Source: Yarrowia lipolytica
Taxonomy: Eukaryota; Ascomycota; Dipodascomycetes; Dipodascales
Direction: 5' to 3'
Assembly (NCBI RefSeq): GCF_001761485.1
Contig: NC_090771.1
Span: 930,001-994,000, forward strand
Length of the DNA stretch: 64,000 nt
In this document: positions 43,470 through 56,659 of the stretch, in pieces
How the letters are laid out: each line of letters begins with the position of its first letter
Numbering within the stretch: position 1 is the stretch's first letter
The notes under the pieces: model-generated
Database searches by the model: none
What the model was told of the DNA's origin: nothing
Seen by the model: the letters and a program-made list of their open reading frames with translations, nothing else
Program-made: the position numbers and the translations under genes

Positions 43470-46400
43470 GTACACCTGGATGAACTTCGTGGGCGCATCT
43501 GAGGCGGCGGTACTCAACACACCAAGGTACCGCATCTCCATCACCTCGTCGTCCTCACAGGTCTTGAACAACTGAGCTCCAAGAGCCAGAACGAATACTG
43601 TGGACGGGTGTGGGGACCGAATGTACGTCCACAGCGCATCGGGGCATTTGTACGACGTCATGGTCGGTTCAGTGTCGCTGTATCCAGCCAACCAGTAGTA
43701 CGACCGCAACTTGGATCGAGATCGCGAACACAGATGCAAGAAGAAGAGGTAGCACAAGTGCGGCGGCGTAGTGGCCATGTAATCGTCGTCCTGGAAGTCA
43801 AACTCGGACCGCGGCGTCTTGGCGTACGTTTTGGCAGACACCTCGAGTAGAGTCTCGAGCACTGTCAGCGTTCTCGGCCGTGTCACACTCTTCTGCATGC
43901 CTCGCAGAATCGTGGCACACACGGCGGTCTCAAAGAACTCGCGGCTCATCTTGATGCCACATAGCGCGTCAAACTCGGCCCACGAGGTGTCATTCTCGAT
44001 CGCCGGCATGAGCAGATCAGCCAGAGAGCCGTTCAGAAAGTCACCATATTTGTCCAAGCTCTTGACAACAGCATCCAACAGACCCATGGCAGCGTTGAAC
44101 ACCTCAGTGGTCTCGCTGGATCGCACACAGGCAATGGCGATCCAGAAGAGCCGGTCCACATAGATGGATGAGCGAGGGTCGAGGCCGCTGACCATCTTGG
44201 TGAGACACGAGATGGCACACACGGCCATGTCTCTGGCCAGCTCTGGATCCTCGATGGTCATCTGCTTTACCAACAGCTCCACCACTCGTCTCACCATGTC
44301 GTCCTCAACCTCCGTCTTGGCCAGACATCCCAGCAAAACCAGGGCCCGGCCCTGGACAGCCGGCGAGTCGTTGAAGGCTGCACGGGCGACAAAGGTTATC
44401 CACCGCGTTCGCCACATATTCGCCTGGTCCTTGTCGCCAACCGTATCCAACAGATCGAGCAGAATCGAGCAGCATGACTCGAGATAGTCGACGTTGGCAA
44501 CGATAGAGTTATCCATGTCCGTGGATGACGACGCCGAGTAGTTGTCGGCGTGCAGGCCAAACAGCAGACGCGTCTTGGGCTCGTTGATCTGACTCAGCAG
44601 CGCCTGCAGCTTGGGGCTCTCACCGAACGAGTGCGCCGTGTTCACCATGAGATGGTACAGTGACTGGCGGAATTGCAGCGAGCCTGAGTCAACGAAGATG
44701 GAAACGATGAAACACACGTCGGCCAGATACTCAGTGGCAAGCATGGGAGCGTTAAAGAAAATTTCCCGGCACACTCGCAGAAGAATACCCAGCTCGTCCC
44801 AGTTGGGATGCTTGGACAGCTTCTTATGTGATGCTGACAGAGCCACCTCGGCAATGGCACGTGTGGCCACGACAATCCTGCCACACAGCGAGATTGACGG
44901 GAACGTGGTCAATAGTGAAACCATGTTTTCAATCTTGCTCTTGTCAGCCGAGTGGCCCTGGCCCTGCCAAAAGGTAACACGAGACACAATCTCGCTAACG
45001 AGCACTCCAGCCAGCTCGTCCTCTGAGCACAGCACCTTCCAGACCTGGTGCACAAAACAATGGTAGTTGGACGGGTTGCGGTATGTGATGTCGCAGAACT
45101 GGCCAATGAGACGCGCCGTCTTCTCGTAGCCATTGTGCTCGGTCAGAAACACGTACTCGTAGATATTTCTGATCCAGGGGCTCGCGTACGCAATCACCTC
45201 CTGGCGCTTTGAGTCGGACACGGACTCAAACGCCGTGAAAAAGTCGCTCAGAAAGTCATACGTCATTTCCGGACGGGTGATGGAGATTTCCTCGGATAAG
45301 AACGCTGCCAGTTGCAGCGAGAGATGAGGAACTCCAAGACCTTCGCATGGCATGAGATTCTGACCAAAATCGAGGGCAAACGACGATTGAAGGAGACACA
45401 GAAGACGGTAGGCCGTTGTTCGAATGCTGTTGTCGTCAGACACCAGCGATCGCAGACCAATGTTCAGCAGAGCTGGGATGACATCCTCCGGTCGGACAAT
45501 CAACTTGTTGAAGTCTGTTTCAGGCTCTGCGGCAACATGTTCTCTAGCGCGGACTTCGTTGATAGTTCTCACGATCTCGCTCTTTCGAGGAGATAGGAAC
45601 CGCAGCTCGCCACCGCTGTATACGACGACGAAGCCTTCCTCGGTCTCAATGACGACGGACACTGTAGAGATCAGAATACTGTCCACCGTTCTCAAGGGGG
45701 CATCGGGGAAAGGGTACGCAAGGTCGGCAGCCATAATCCGGATGAAATCCTCGCCGACCTTGAAATCAACGTTGCGGAATGGGGGCTGGCCAGGCACAGT
45801 CACCACTAGCTGGCTCTCGGCGCCCTCCATGCCTGCAGGCATCACTTGCCGCACACGGTATTCGTACCCTCCCTCCTTGAGCTGCGCTACGGTGTACGGC
45901 AACAGCGACAAGGAGGTAATGTCGAACGTGTCCTCAATGTTGCTGGGGTCTAGGAACCTCCAGGGGATCTTGTCGGGGTTGAGAAACTCCACTGCTCGAA
46001 ACACCTCCTTGGTGTGTCTGAATCTGTCTCCAAAGCCTACAGAGCAGTTGAGAAAGTACAGAGCAATGCAGTTGCTGAGCATCTTGGCAGGCGCCATCTT
46101 GGCAATTGACCGGAACACGGTGTGGTCAAAGTAGTTCTTGTCGGTATAAAACGTGGCGTCCACAACCACAGCAAACTTTTGCTCCCACAGCTTGAGCGCC
46201 ACTTGATAGAATCGATAAAGCAGGTACTCCGTGTCCATGGTGTTGGGGTCATGCATGCGGCAGTTGACCACAATCACAGGAATACCGTCCTTCCGCACAG
46301 CCATGTGCACCACCTGGGACTTTTGGGTGGCCACAGAGACGTCTCTGTGCATGTTCTTATGGATGAACTGCCGGATAGGAGCCTCATCATCAGAGGCTGC

Positions 46401-49400
46401 AGTCACCGAGTAGAATGCCTTGGGTTTCTTCATGGTGCTGAGCAGGATAGTCAGGTTCTTACTCTTCTGGGCTACACTGTCGTCGTCAGTCACGTGATCG
46501 GTTTGCAGATGAGACCGGAGCAGCTTCTTGTAACGCTTGTCCAACGCAATCCGGTGGTAAATGTCTTCCCAGTGGTTGTACAGAAACTTGTGCAGCCCGA
46601 GCTGGGAGGTGTACAGGTCGGCTGAGACAACGGGGTCAGGGGTCTCGTCGCGGGCGAGAATGACACCCGGTGACGATGAAATGTCACGCAGAAAGCCGCT
46701 CACAATGCCCGTCTGGGAATCCAGGAAGTCACGTGAAATACCGTCCATCTGCACACGGGCACACGTGCCGTTCGCCATGTTTTGGAGCAGCTTGGCGAGC
46801 TGCAGACATTCCTTCCGAGTCTCACCAGTGAGCTTGGCAGTGACTAAACCTTCACTTTCTGGTGATACAATTGCAGGGCAAAAGAATCGGAGAAAGATGA
46901 AGGCACCAACTGCACTGGTAGGAGAAGATTTGAACCTGGCCTCAAAAACCGTCCAGATAGTGTGACAGATAGACTTCAGTTGAGGGGGGACGAGAGAGAG
47001 AGTTTTGGGAAATGAAGACACAAGCAGAGAAATGGCCTGCCCGAACGAGGTACTCATGTCACGTGCAGAGTCGACGGACCCTCGAGGCGAGAAGTTATCA
47101 TCAGGAACACGTGATCCAGCTGACAAACGAGAGCCCACAGAGCCCATAGATGCCACACTCGCCGAGTCAGTCACAGACATGCCACTCACGTCACGAGAGA
47201 GGTCAGAGACGTCACGTGACAACACTCCTCGCAGAGTCTCGCGCAGGTAACCCTCTCCCACCCTTTTGGCGTACTTGCTGAGCATTCTCGTCGCCACACA
47301 GTTCCGTCTCAGCACCTCTGGGGCACTAGGGGCAGCCTGAATCTCGCGAGAAATCACCTGCTGCACCAGCTCCAGACTTCTGGGACCTGCCAAGTCCAGT
47401 AGAAGCTCACTAAGATTATCAGTCTCTGTGCCCGGACATCCCTCACAAATGAGATACGTAATGTCCATGTTAGTCATGACAAAAGCCACCAATTTTTCAT
47501 ACTGCTGCTCGTCAGACAGCACCTCCGGAACCTGGATCTTGCTGCCCACCATCTTGGTGAACACCTCCAGGAATGCCAGCCGAAGACGTGTGTCCTTGTG
47601 CAAGCCCAGAGGCAATGCAAACTTGAGTCCCACGTCAGCGTTGGAAGAAATCAAGTTGGACAGGGCCAGAATTGTCTTCTCGCGAATCGCACTCACCTTG
47701 TCCTTGGAAAAGGCTACTCCAGGGCTCATGTAGACTGTATGGTCGGGCGAGAACTTGTCGATCGTCTTGAGCAGCATGTTGAAGTGCATCGCAAAGGCTG
47801 CAATCTTAGACGATACGCCCCCGTCGGCTTCTACGGACTCTTCAGATGTTTCCAACTCGAGAGAATCCAGAGAAAGAGCCATGGCGGTGATGGAAGCGAC
47901 CGCAAGGTCAATCTTCTGACGATGGAGATGGGTGGTGGGCGTCTTGATGTGCTCTGAAGACGGCTCTACAGTTTCCAGAGCCACCGACCGGAACCATTGC
48001 GACAGAATTGTCACCATGGAGGTTCGATAGACGGCATTGTGTCGAATATTCAAGCCCTCCTGCAGCTTGGCAATTGTCTGGGCTAACATGGACACCCGCA
48101 GCTTCAGTTTGATCACGTGACTGTCAGAGTCCGAGTAAGACTCGAGGTGTTTGGCGATACGAAGCGTCAGTGCTCCAAGATCAACGTTGATATAAAATTC
48201 CTCGGCATTGACTCGGGAGAGCACCGACTTCACAAAGGCTGCAACCTGCTCGGGCAGCAGCAGATTGTCGGATTTGCGCGTCACGTGGTCGTTGATGAGA
48301 TGGTCGAGCTCGGAGAACACGTGATGGTAGGCGAGGGGCGACGCATCAATCGCCAGTACTTCACACGCAGTCTCTCTGATCAAGGCGCTCGGTGACACCA
48401 TGAATCCCACCATGGTCTGCAGAAACTCGTACACATGGTCTCGGATGATTTGCACGGCAGGGTTGTCTGCAAACTGGGAGCTTGTGGATCGCACAAAACA
48501 GCCCGACAGCGATGCCAGAAAGCCCGAGTAGTTTCTCCATTGGTTGATGAGTCCATCTCGGGTGATTTCTGCGTCGGAAAGATGGCCAAAAATGGTGTTC
48601 AGCCGGCTCCACCGCTTTTCAATCTCTTTCCAAACCGACGTAATCGACTCAGAAGGGTAGTCGATTCGCTGGAGGTACTTTCTGAGCCGTTTCTGGAGTG
48701 CAGCAGGGCCAGTGAGCGCGTAAATCTGCTGGCAGAGGTCAGAGTAGACGGTGAAGTTCTTGGCAATGGTGAAACTCGTCGCGTCCGGGTTTGCCAGGAA
48801 AAAGTTGACGTTTTCGGTCAGAGACGTCTCCTTGACAACGATGCATAGACACCGTAGCGCCATTACATTGAGCTTCATGTCTGGAGACGCCAGTGCCATG
48901 AGAATGACCACCTCTGCGGCTCGAGAGGTTGCCAATCGAGACTCAGGCGACTCGATCGTGATGCCTTCCGAGTTCTCGCTCTTGAGATACTCGTACTGCT
49001 CGGCCATGTAGCATCGAGCGTCGAGGTAGCCCTCCAGCTTAGAGAAGAGAATGCGCCGCTTGATGAGAGTCAGCGACTCGACCCGTACGTTCGGGTTTAC
49101 AATCTTCTCACATAGTACCCGGATCATCATACCAATAGAGCGGTACATTTTGACCACGTCGTCCGACTGCGTAGACTCGAGGTTCCGAGGGTCCAGCAGT
49201 TTGGATGCAAAGGCGGATGCGTCACGTGACAGCGTCAGGTCCTCGCTCAACATGGCATTCACAATCGGAAGAATAATGTTGGAGCCTTGCTGGAAGAGGT
49301 ACGACTGCTGGAGGCCTGGATCGTGCGACTCAAACGACTGGTCAAAAAAGGTGAACGAGTCACGAAGAATAGACGCCAGGCTGAGCCGCTCACGCTCCTG

Positions 49401-51769
49401 GTCAGGCGTAGGAGTTGGTGAAGTCTCCAGAACAGCATGTCGGATACTCTTTTGGGTCACCATCTGAACGAGCTGCTCGTAAGCATCCTGGAAAGCAGGA
49501 GTGTCGAGTGGCGATCCATGGACTCCAGAACAAGACTTGGAAATACCATGGACGACATTTTGAAGGTACCGAGGGTGCGCATTCTTGGCGGTGATCATGG
49601 GGAGCACGTCACGAGAGATGGCGCCCTGGTTCAAATGCAGGTACGACGCCACAAACCCGCTCTGCACATCGTCGAAGTCTTGCACAAACGAAATCTTATG
49701 CCCGCTGGAAAACAGCACATTGTAAAGGTCCGGGTACACCTTTTGTGCAAAGGAAATCACTGGCGACTCTCGATTGTACTGCCAGATGAGCTGGGCACAC
49801 GACACAATCTCGGACACACACGTGACGGCTATCGAGAAGGCCTTCCCAGTTGAGTTGAGGCTATTTTTGAGATGCCGCAGGAACGCCATCTCAGTGGTCC
49901 CGCTATCCAACCCCTTTTTGTAGTTATAGGATTGGAACGACGAGGGCACCAGTAGTATCAAGGTGGTCAGAAACTTGTAAGTCGAGGGCCGCATGTTGCC
50001 TTGGTTCTGCTGGTTGCTAAGCGTGTAGATGTAATTGAAGAAGCCCTGGGCCTCGATGGACGCGAGGTGGTCAATCTCGTCGATCCGAGCCAAGTCACGT
50101 GCATGTGTCACCATCCAGTGTTTGATGGACTTGCGCAAAAAGCCGAGGGCCAGTTGCTGGCACTTGGGGCGCCGGATGTGTGGGATCAAACTCCAAAAGT
50201 CCTTGAGAACGGGCAGTAGCGTGTCGCGGTCGAGAAAAAGCAGCGAGGCCAGCTCGGTGAGCTCGTAGTCTGTATTGTCGTCCTCTCCTGGCAGTTTGAG
50301 AAGTGCCAGTTTCGAACGTGTCAGAGCATACACCTCGTCCCAGTTTGTGGCACAGAGGAACCGAATTGCCCGGTTACAGTTGTACTCGATTTCGGTTAGC
50401 AACGACGGGTTTCGAATGTTTTTCGCGCTAATCAACTCGTCAATGTTCTGGATCTTGGGCTTGATGGTGATGATGAGCCCCAGCGTGCGCTTGACGAGGT
50501 TGGGGTTGATTTTGGGAGGGCGTGTGGAAAAGTACCGCTCCTTGTCCGATGGGGTGTAGCCGCCAGACTGGTCAGCCGACTCGGCGTAGAGACTCGCGTT
50601 GGTTTCGTCGTCGTCGGTGGTTGTGAACGGCTCGGCCGCGGGGGCGACGCCGACCTGTTTCATCTCGGAGACGCCATATTCCACAGCTTCCCAATGAGCG
50701 TCGATAAAGTCGGTCAGGAGACGGAGAATGACGACAAGGGAGCGGAGCTGGGCCGGTGAACGGGCCTCGACCGGCGTATTTCGGTCGTTCTGAGTTAGTA
50801 CGGGGCCAGGCAGTGGGTTGTGCAGATCATAGGTCTGAGTGGATGCAACGGACGGTAACTAGAGGTGTTTGCCAAAGACTCACACTGCAGTCAGGATAAG
50901 TCGGTGGCATCGGATATGACATGAGAAAAGTCGAGGTGATGACCAATTGCTTCATTCGTACCTCCTGGTTCCTGATTCCTGATACTCACACAAATGACTC
51001 CATCCAGGAGCTGTAAAAAGCCAAAGAGATTTTCGCTGAAGGGGCCGTAGCGGCAGGCAGACATCATGGTTTTGCGGATGCATTGGAAGACGTCGTTGGA
51101 TTCGGTTTCGATGATGGTCGCGTTGGTTGTGTGGGGGAGCTGTGTTAGTAACGAAGGTGGAAACGCAGGCCATGGGTCTGGGCGTCAACGGGGAAGGCTG
51201 TCTGAGCCGACAACCATAAAACTGTCGACGGAGATGAGCTGATAACAGATGGGGTTGGATGGGAGAGTGGGCAGCTGACGGAGTATTGCAACAGGAGCAG
51301 TGTGGACGTTATGAACATTGGATCTGTCTGCACAGACGTGGGAACCGCCATTGAGAACTCTTCACCGAGCACCTCACTGAGCACCCCACCGAGCACCCCA
51401 CCGAGCACTTCACCGAGCACCTCGCCGAGCACCTCAACGCAGGTCCTGATGGCGATTTACAAACGGCACCGACAAAACGGAAACGGTGAAATTGTGACGC
51501 CACAACACCCCCCAAAAGCCATGAAAAAGACGCAATTGAGCTGTAAGCTGTTCGATGTATCCGTGTCGACCCATCTGCCACACATGTCGACCACCCCACA
51601 CGAGACAACCCAATAGTGCAATAGTGCTCTAGTGCAATAGTGGTTCCCCCCGGTCCCGCCCATCATGTCATCATTTCCTCGACGACCATGCTCGGGCTCG
51701 TTTCGCTCTCTCTATACTCACCACGTGGCTCAATCTGGCCAGAACCGTCGGCACCAACGAATACGACAT
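43191..51769 (-). CDS. IRA1: Ira/neurofibromin-type Ras GTPase-activating protein, three exons
   Basis: Exons (minus strand) 51769-51722, 51139-50990 and 50789-43191 join in phase 0 to about 2598 residues. Introns are 582 bases (51721-51140) and 200 bases (50989-50790), each with GTGAGT and TACTAACWCAG. Exon 1 starts MSYSLVPTVLARLSHV, exon 2 adds 50 residues and exon 3 begins NDRNTPVEARSP. The GTG at 50684 is not a start. Ira proteins switch Ras to the GDP form and so lower cAMP/PKA signalling. The RasGAP domain lies at about 1160-1480: VLRRNCVATRML near 1226 holds the arginine-finger position, and FLRFFCPAIVSPE near 1367 is the signature. A Sec14-like lipid-binding region follows at about 1560-1715 (IPVIVVNC, YLLYRFYQ). 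The remainder is helical repeats. IRA1 versus IRA2 cannot be told apart. It is the largest gene of the window. Confidence 0.94.
51362..51433. repeat. 12-bp minisatellite inside IRA intron 1
   Basis: Six units of TCACCGAGCACC with one or two changes each. They lie wholly within the 582-base first intron, 222 bases from its acceptor end. Confidence 0.92.
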
Positions 51770-53341
51770 GGTGTTGTTGTGTGTGGAGGTTGTCTAAACT
51801 AGTCCGAGTGAGTCGCTTGGCTGTGTTTGCGTCGGTGTAACTGAGTCTGTCTTTGTGTAACAAGTGTCTGTGTACCAAGTGTCTGCGTAACAAGTGTTTG
51901 TGACGGATGTTTGCCAGTGTTAGCGGGGTTCGACGTCTGTGTCCCACAAATATGTGTGATAACAAAGGTCAAGATGTGGACCCCCAGAATCATGCAATGT
52001 GGTGAACCGAGATGGCTCCCAACGAAGTTTATATTTGAGTTGAGATATGAAGGGTGGGGGGGGTCAAAAAAACGAGACGCAGATAAAAGTAGAAAGGAGA
52101 GAAAATTGCTTGGATCTGAAAACACCGGGAGAATCGGACGAGTCACATGATCAGATTACCCTTGTCGGTGTCTCTTTACGGCCCGAATTGGCCGTTTTAA
52201 CCTCCCCCCAAATCCTCCCCCTTCCCCTAACTCGTCCCACACAATTAGCTCGTCTATATATTAGCGCCCAGAAATGTGACGTTGAAAGACGTTGGACGGT
52301 TGAAACGTTGAACCACATGATGGGTCGACATGACGTGACGTGAAAGGAGGCGGGGAGAGAGAGCCAGCTCTACGCAGAAAGAGATGTACAAGTCTGGACA
52401 AGGCGGTATGAAGGCGGTATGAAGGCCGTGGCTAAGTTTTAGCCACTTCTACACCCGGCGGGAATGGCGGGTTGGGTGAATCCGATTCGACCAGAACAGC
52501 CCCAATATTGCAGATATAGACGATCCGACAGTGCCATTAGACTCGTCTCGCCCAGAGCTACATTTTGATACCGGTTTCATCCCCTCTTCTCCACCTTCTC
52601 CACCCCAATTTCAGCCTTATTGGGCAAATGCGGCTAACAGGAAAAAAGGCGAGACTCTGGGGTAATTTTTTTGACAATGGAAATTAAATTTTTGTCATGT
52701 GACCGGACGGAGCAGTTTGACAGAGGGAGGCTCCAGAAAGTGCAAGGTTGACGGGAAAGAAAATCGGAAAACGGGAGTGGCTTTGTTGGACGTGTTGTAC
52801 CGCCAGTACTAAATTTCCGGACTATTTGTCTCTTTTCTGTCATTTTAAACCGTATTGATCGCCACCGTTTTTTTGTTCATCATCTTCAAGTAACCTTGTT
52901 TGTAGTCCAAGTATCGAACCCCAGAATTCGAGTTAGTTGGAGAGATGGAGGTTTGAGGATGATTTAATGCTTGTAGCGGTGCTTGGCGACTACGGAAATA
53001 CTTTCGAGAACTTTTTCCGCTCAATTATGACTTTTACAACTCGAGTTAGAAGTCGTCCAACTTGCAATTCTCCAATTTAGTGTACATATCTACACTTAAA
53101 ACAGCAATTACAATATATCAAACTAAACCTCCTGATGAGCTCTATCTCCTGGACGTATTTATAGTGATATATCTTTAAAATTGGTGTGGATTAGTCAGGG
53201 TCATTTAATCGAAAATATCGATTGAAGACGTACTACTGGAACTGCCCTGAACCGACTGGTTGAGTAAGTATAACACTATCGTTATTTTTCATTTTTTTCT
53301 CTTTGCTATATTTGTTTTTTTCTGTTTGTTTTTTTTATTTT

Positions 53342-53378
<37 letters not shown>

Positions 53379-53771
53379 ATATTTATATTTATATATTTTA
53401 TATATTTTATATATTTTATTCTATTTTTTAAATTATATTTATATTTATTTATATTTATTTTATATTTATAATTAATTTTAGTTCCTTGCTGCCTTGGATC
53501 ATGTTTAATCCACCAACCACGAAAACCGACCCAAAATGGACCAGGAACAAAATATCAAAAAGGAGAAAGAAGGAAACATATCACGTGACTGGGATGATTC
53601 CAACGATATCATAATCATTCCCATATCTCCTCTCCATCATCCCCCAGCTCCCGCCGATGCCCTCGATTTAAACTTTCAGGTGCATCTTACCATTTGATTT
53701 GATTTACTTGTCACCTTCCTTTTGCCATACTACCATCACCACAACGAGAAGTACCCCAAACGTCCCTAAAA
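51770..53771. other. 2.0 kb divergent promoter space IRA/HBS1
   Basis: No gene is supported. It contains the AT-only tract at about 53280-53480, a GTGTCTGTGTACCAAGTGTCTGCG-like imperfect repeat just upstream of IRA (51843-51902), and a TCACGTGA site at 53581. Confidence 0.5.
53280..53480. repeat. AT-only island (TTTTTATTTT / TTATATATTTT)
   Basis: About 200 bases with hardly any G or C, made of T runs, TTTTTATTTT units and TATATTTTATATATT units, about 300 bases upstream of HBS1. Confidence 0.85.
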
Positions 53772-56659
53772 ATGGTACACTACGACGATGATATGGATAT
53801 AGGATCTGACATGGATCCCGAAGAGGAGGAGAAGCTGGACGACGCGCTCAAGGAGGTGCTGCAGTCGGTGCCGGGGTGTTCGGTCGACAAGCAGACCATC
53901 AAGGACATGTTGTGGGACTCGTACTATGACGTGGACGCTGCCATTGCCTACTGTGTTGATAAGACTGCCAAGGCGCAGAAGGTGGAACAGATGAAGAAGG
54001 AGCAGATTGACAAGAAGAGTGAGTATGGGCTATCTACGGACTTTTTGAGAGTGCCAGAAACTGCAGATGTGTTGCCACTAGGCGTGACTACCAACATTGG
54101 ATGACATGTGTTATATATGGGAGGACAGGGATTTGGTGAATGGGCTGGTTTATTACTGGTCACTGGATCTATCAATCTGCTCGTCAGTTCAGAAGTGGGT
54201 GTGATGTCTAATGTTCTGTCGTCTATCGGCCATGGCATGTTGGGGGGAAGGGGTCGTTGGGGAGTGTGATCAGCGTATCCAAGCTGTGACGTGGCCTGAT
54301 GGTGATCTTGTGGTGACATGTGGAGGTTGCAGTTTTGCTTAACTACACTGATCATGTTACTTGGCACATCACCCTACTATGAGACCACACAGACAGCAAC
54401 GATTCAAATGACTTTATCCTTGAAGTCAGCTTCTATGACAGTAGGTCTATAGTCTTCCCACCGCCACCCCACCAGCGACGACTACAACTGGATCTCCGAC
54501 CCGGCCTATCCGTCTGTCTGTCTTAGTTGTAGTCTGCTTCCAGAACCCAAACTAAGACAGATGAAGATGCGATTGCCGCAGAGAGACCGACCGGAGCGGC
54601 CAAGGGCGCCGGCAAATTGTCAGCCCTCAGAGGCTCGTCCAAACTGGCTTCTTTGAGAGGGAACAAGTCGTCTTCTTTGGATTCTCTGAAGAAAAGCGTG
54701 TCACCAGAACCCGAATCCCCCGGATCTGCGGAGTCCACTGCCTCCCCACCGCTCTCCAAACTCGCCAAACTCCGCCAGTCTCGTCTCAACAACCTCAAGA
54801 GTGGCTCGTCGTCCGAGTCTTCTGCTCTGGAGGCCCTGAAGAGCCGAGATCGAGGAGCTAGTAAGCTGGCAAGGATGGGTAGACGAACTGAGGCGGCATC
54901 AGTCGCAGCTTTAGAGAACGCAGGAGCGGCGGCAACCACCAAGGACTCGGCGGATCACGTGAAGGAACGAGTGAACAACACGACCCCCAAACCCGCCCCG
55001 CTGGTCGATTACACCTTTCCTAGCCGTGCTGCCGTGGCGACCCCCTTTGGCAATCTTCTCACATCCCCCATTCCCTTCACGCACCGCCCCGCTAACCCCA
55101 CAGTGCGCGCCAAGGCCGCCGAGAGCGCCAAAGCCAGCGCAAAGAGCTTTGCGGGCCCGTCACCCGATGACATTGTTCTAGCTAAACAGCAGCAGGCCAA
55201 AATCGGTGCCCTGACATCGAATCTCGGCAATCTTAACATTGCCCAGACTCCCGCCGCCAAGACAGACTTTTCCAAATGGAAGCCCAAGATTCAGCCCCAG
55301 GACTCCGCCGTGACGGCAATCACCCCATCTCTCAACGCCGTGGCGGTTGGTCACGTGGATGCCGGCAAGTCCACGCTTCTCGGCCGTCTACTGCACGACA
55401 CGGGCGTTGTTTCGAGCCACCAGGTTGAAAAGCTGGCGAAATCCGCGTCTGAAATCGGCAAAAAGTCCTTTTCGTACGCGTGGCTCATGGACCAGACCGA
55501 CGAGGAGCGAGAAAACGGAGTCACGGTGGATATTTCTGTTCGGGAGTTTTCCTACGAGTCTCGTGAATACTTTATTCTGGACGCGCCAGGCCATTACAAC
55601 TTTGTTCCCAACATGATTGCTGGCGCGTCTCAGGCCGACGTCGCCATCGTGGTGCTGGACTCCCTGGCCGACGCGTTTGAACGTGGGTTTTTCGCCGACG
55701 GTCAGACCAAGGAGCATGCTCTCTTGTGCAGGGCCATGGGCGTTAATCATGTGATTATTGCTGTGAACAAGATGGACCAGCTTAAATTTGATCAGACGCG
55801 ATTCGACGAGATTTCCGATCAGATGGGCTTGTTTCTGTCAAAGATTGGGTACTCGGATGTCCAGTTTGTTCCTTGCTCTGGATTTACCGGTGCCAACATT
55901 GTAAAAAAACAGGACATTTCCTGGTATCATGATAAGACGATCATGGCGACGCTTCAGGGCATCCCCAGTGCTGTCAGCAGTGACGAAAATGCCCTGAAAC
56001 TGGACATTTTCAACGTCAAGTCGTCGTTTGGAGGAGTGACGGTGTCGGGACGACTTTTTGCTGGCATGGTTCAGATTGACCAGCCAGTGGTTATTTCTCC
56101 CGGAAACCAGGTTGCGATTGTGCGTAATATCGGCGTGGATCTGGGCTCTAGAAACTTCGCCAAGGCTGGTGAAAATGTGAATCTTTCGCTGGAAGCTGTT
56201 GACGGCTGTGATTTGGAGCTGATCAAAGCGGGCGACATTTTGGCACAGTATTCCGACCCTGTGAGGCGTGGAAACAAGTTCCGAGCACGGGTGACTCTGT
56301 TTGACGTGGACCTTCCTGTTCTGAAGGGTACTCAGTGCGATTTCTACCGGTCTCGAGTCTCTTCTGTGGCTGTGTTTTCCAAGCTGTATTCCTTATTGGA
56401 TAAGCAGGGTAACACCATCAAGGAGAAACCTCGGTTTGTGGACAAGGGCCAGACGGCGTTTGTGGAGCTCATCTTGTCGGACAATATTGCTCTGGAGCTC
56501 GAAAAGGAGAACAAGCATCTGTCGCGGTTTGTTTTGCGACGAGATGGAAAGACAATTGGATTTGGCAGTGTGGTCAAGGTGGCGAGGAACCCGGTGGACA
56601 CTAGTCAGGTGGAGAAGATTCAGATTGGAGAGGATTTGGATGAGGATGAGGAGGATTAG
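53772..56659 (+). CDS. HBS1: Hbs1, eRF3-like ribosome rescue GTPase, two exons
   Basis: Exons 53772-54018 and 54561-56659 join (phase 1) to 781 residues. The donor is GTGAGT at 54019; the acceptor is CTAAGACAG ending at 54560, with a branch that differs from TACTAAC. Exon 1 is the Hbs1 N-terminal domain (DALKEVLQSVPG, MLWDSYYDVDAAIAY). Exon 2 starts with a disordered linker (about 83-330) and then the translational GTPase: G1 GHVDAGKST near 346, DAPGHYN near 422, NKMD near 484, and two beta-barrel domains. Hbs1 with Dom34 splits stalled ribosomes in no-go and non-stop decay. The linker has four SKLA-like motifs (GKLSALRG near 99, SKLASLRG near 109, SKLAKLRQ near 148, SKLARMGR near 184). In many fungi this gene also makes a Ski7-like isoform by alternative splicing. 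The ORF start used near 54617 is not a true start. Confidence 0.93.

Noticed and set aside
54617-56659. HBS1 as a single 680-codon ORF
   Set aside because: The start is a non-ATG codon inside exon 2; exon 1 with the Hbs1 N-terminal domain joins in phase.
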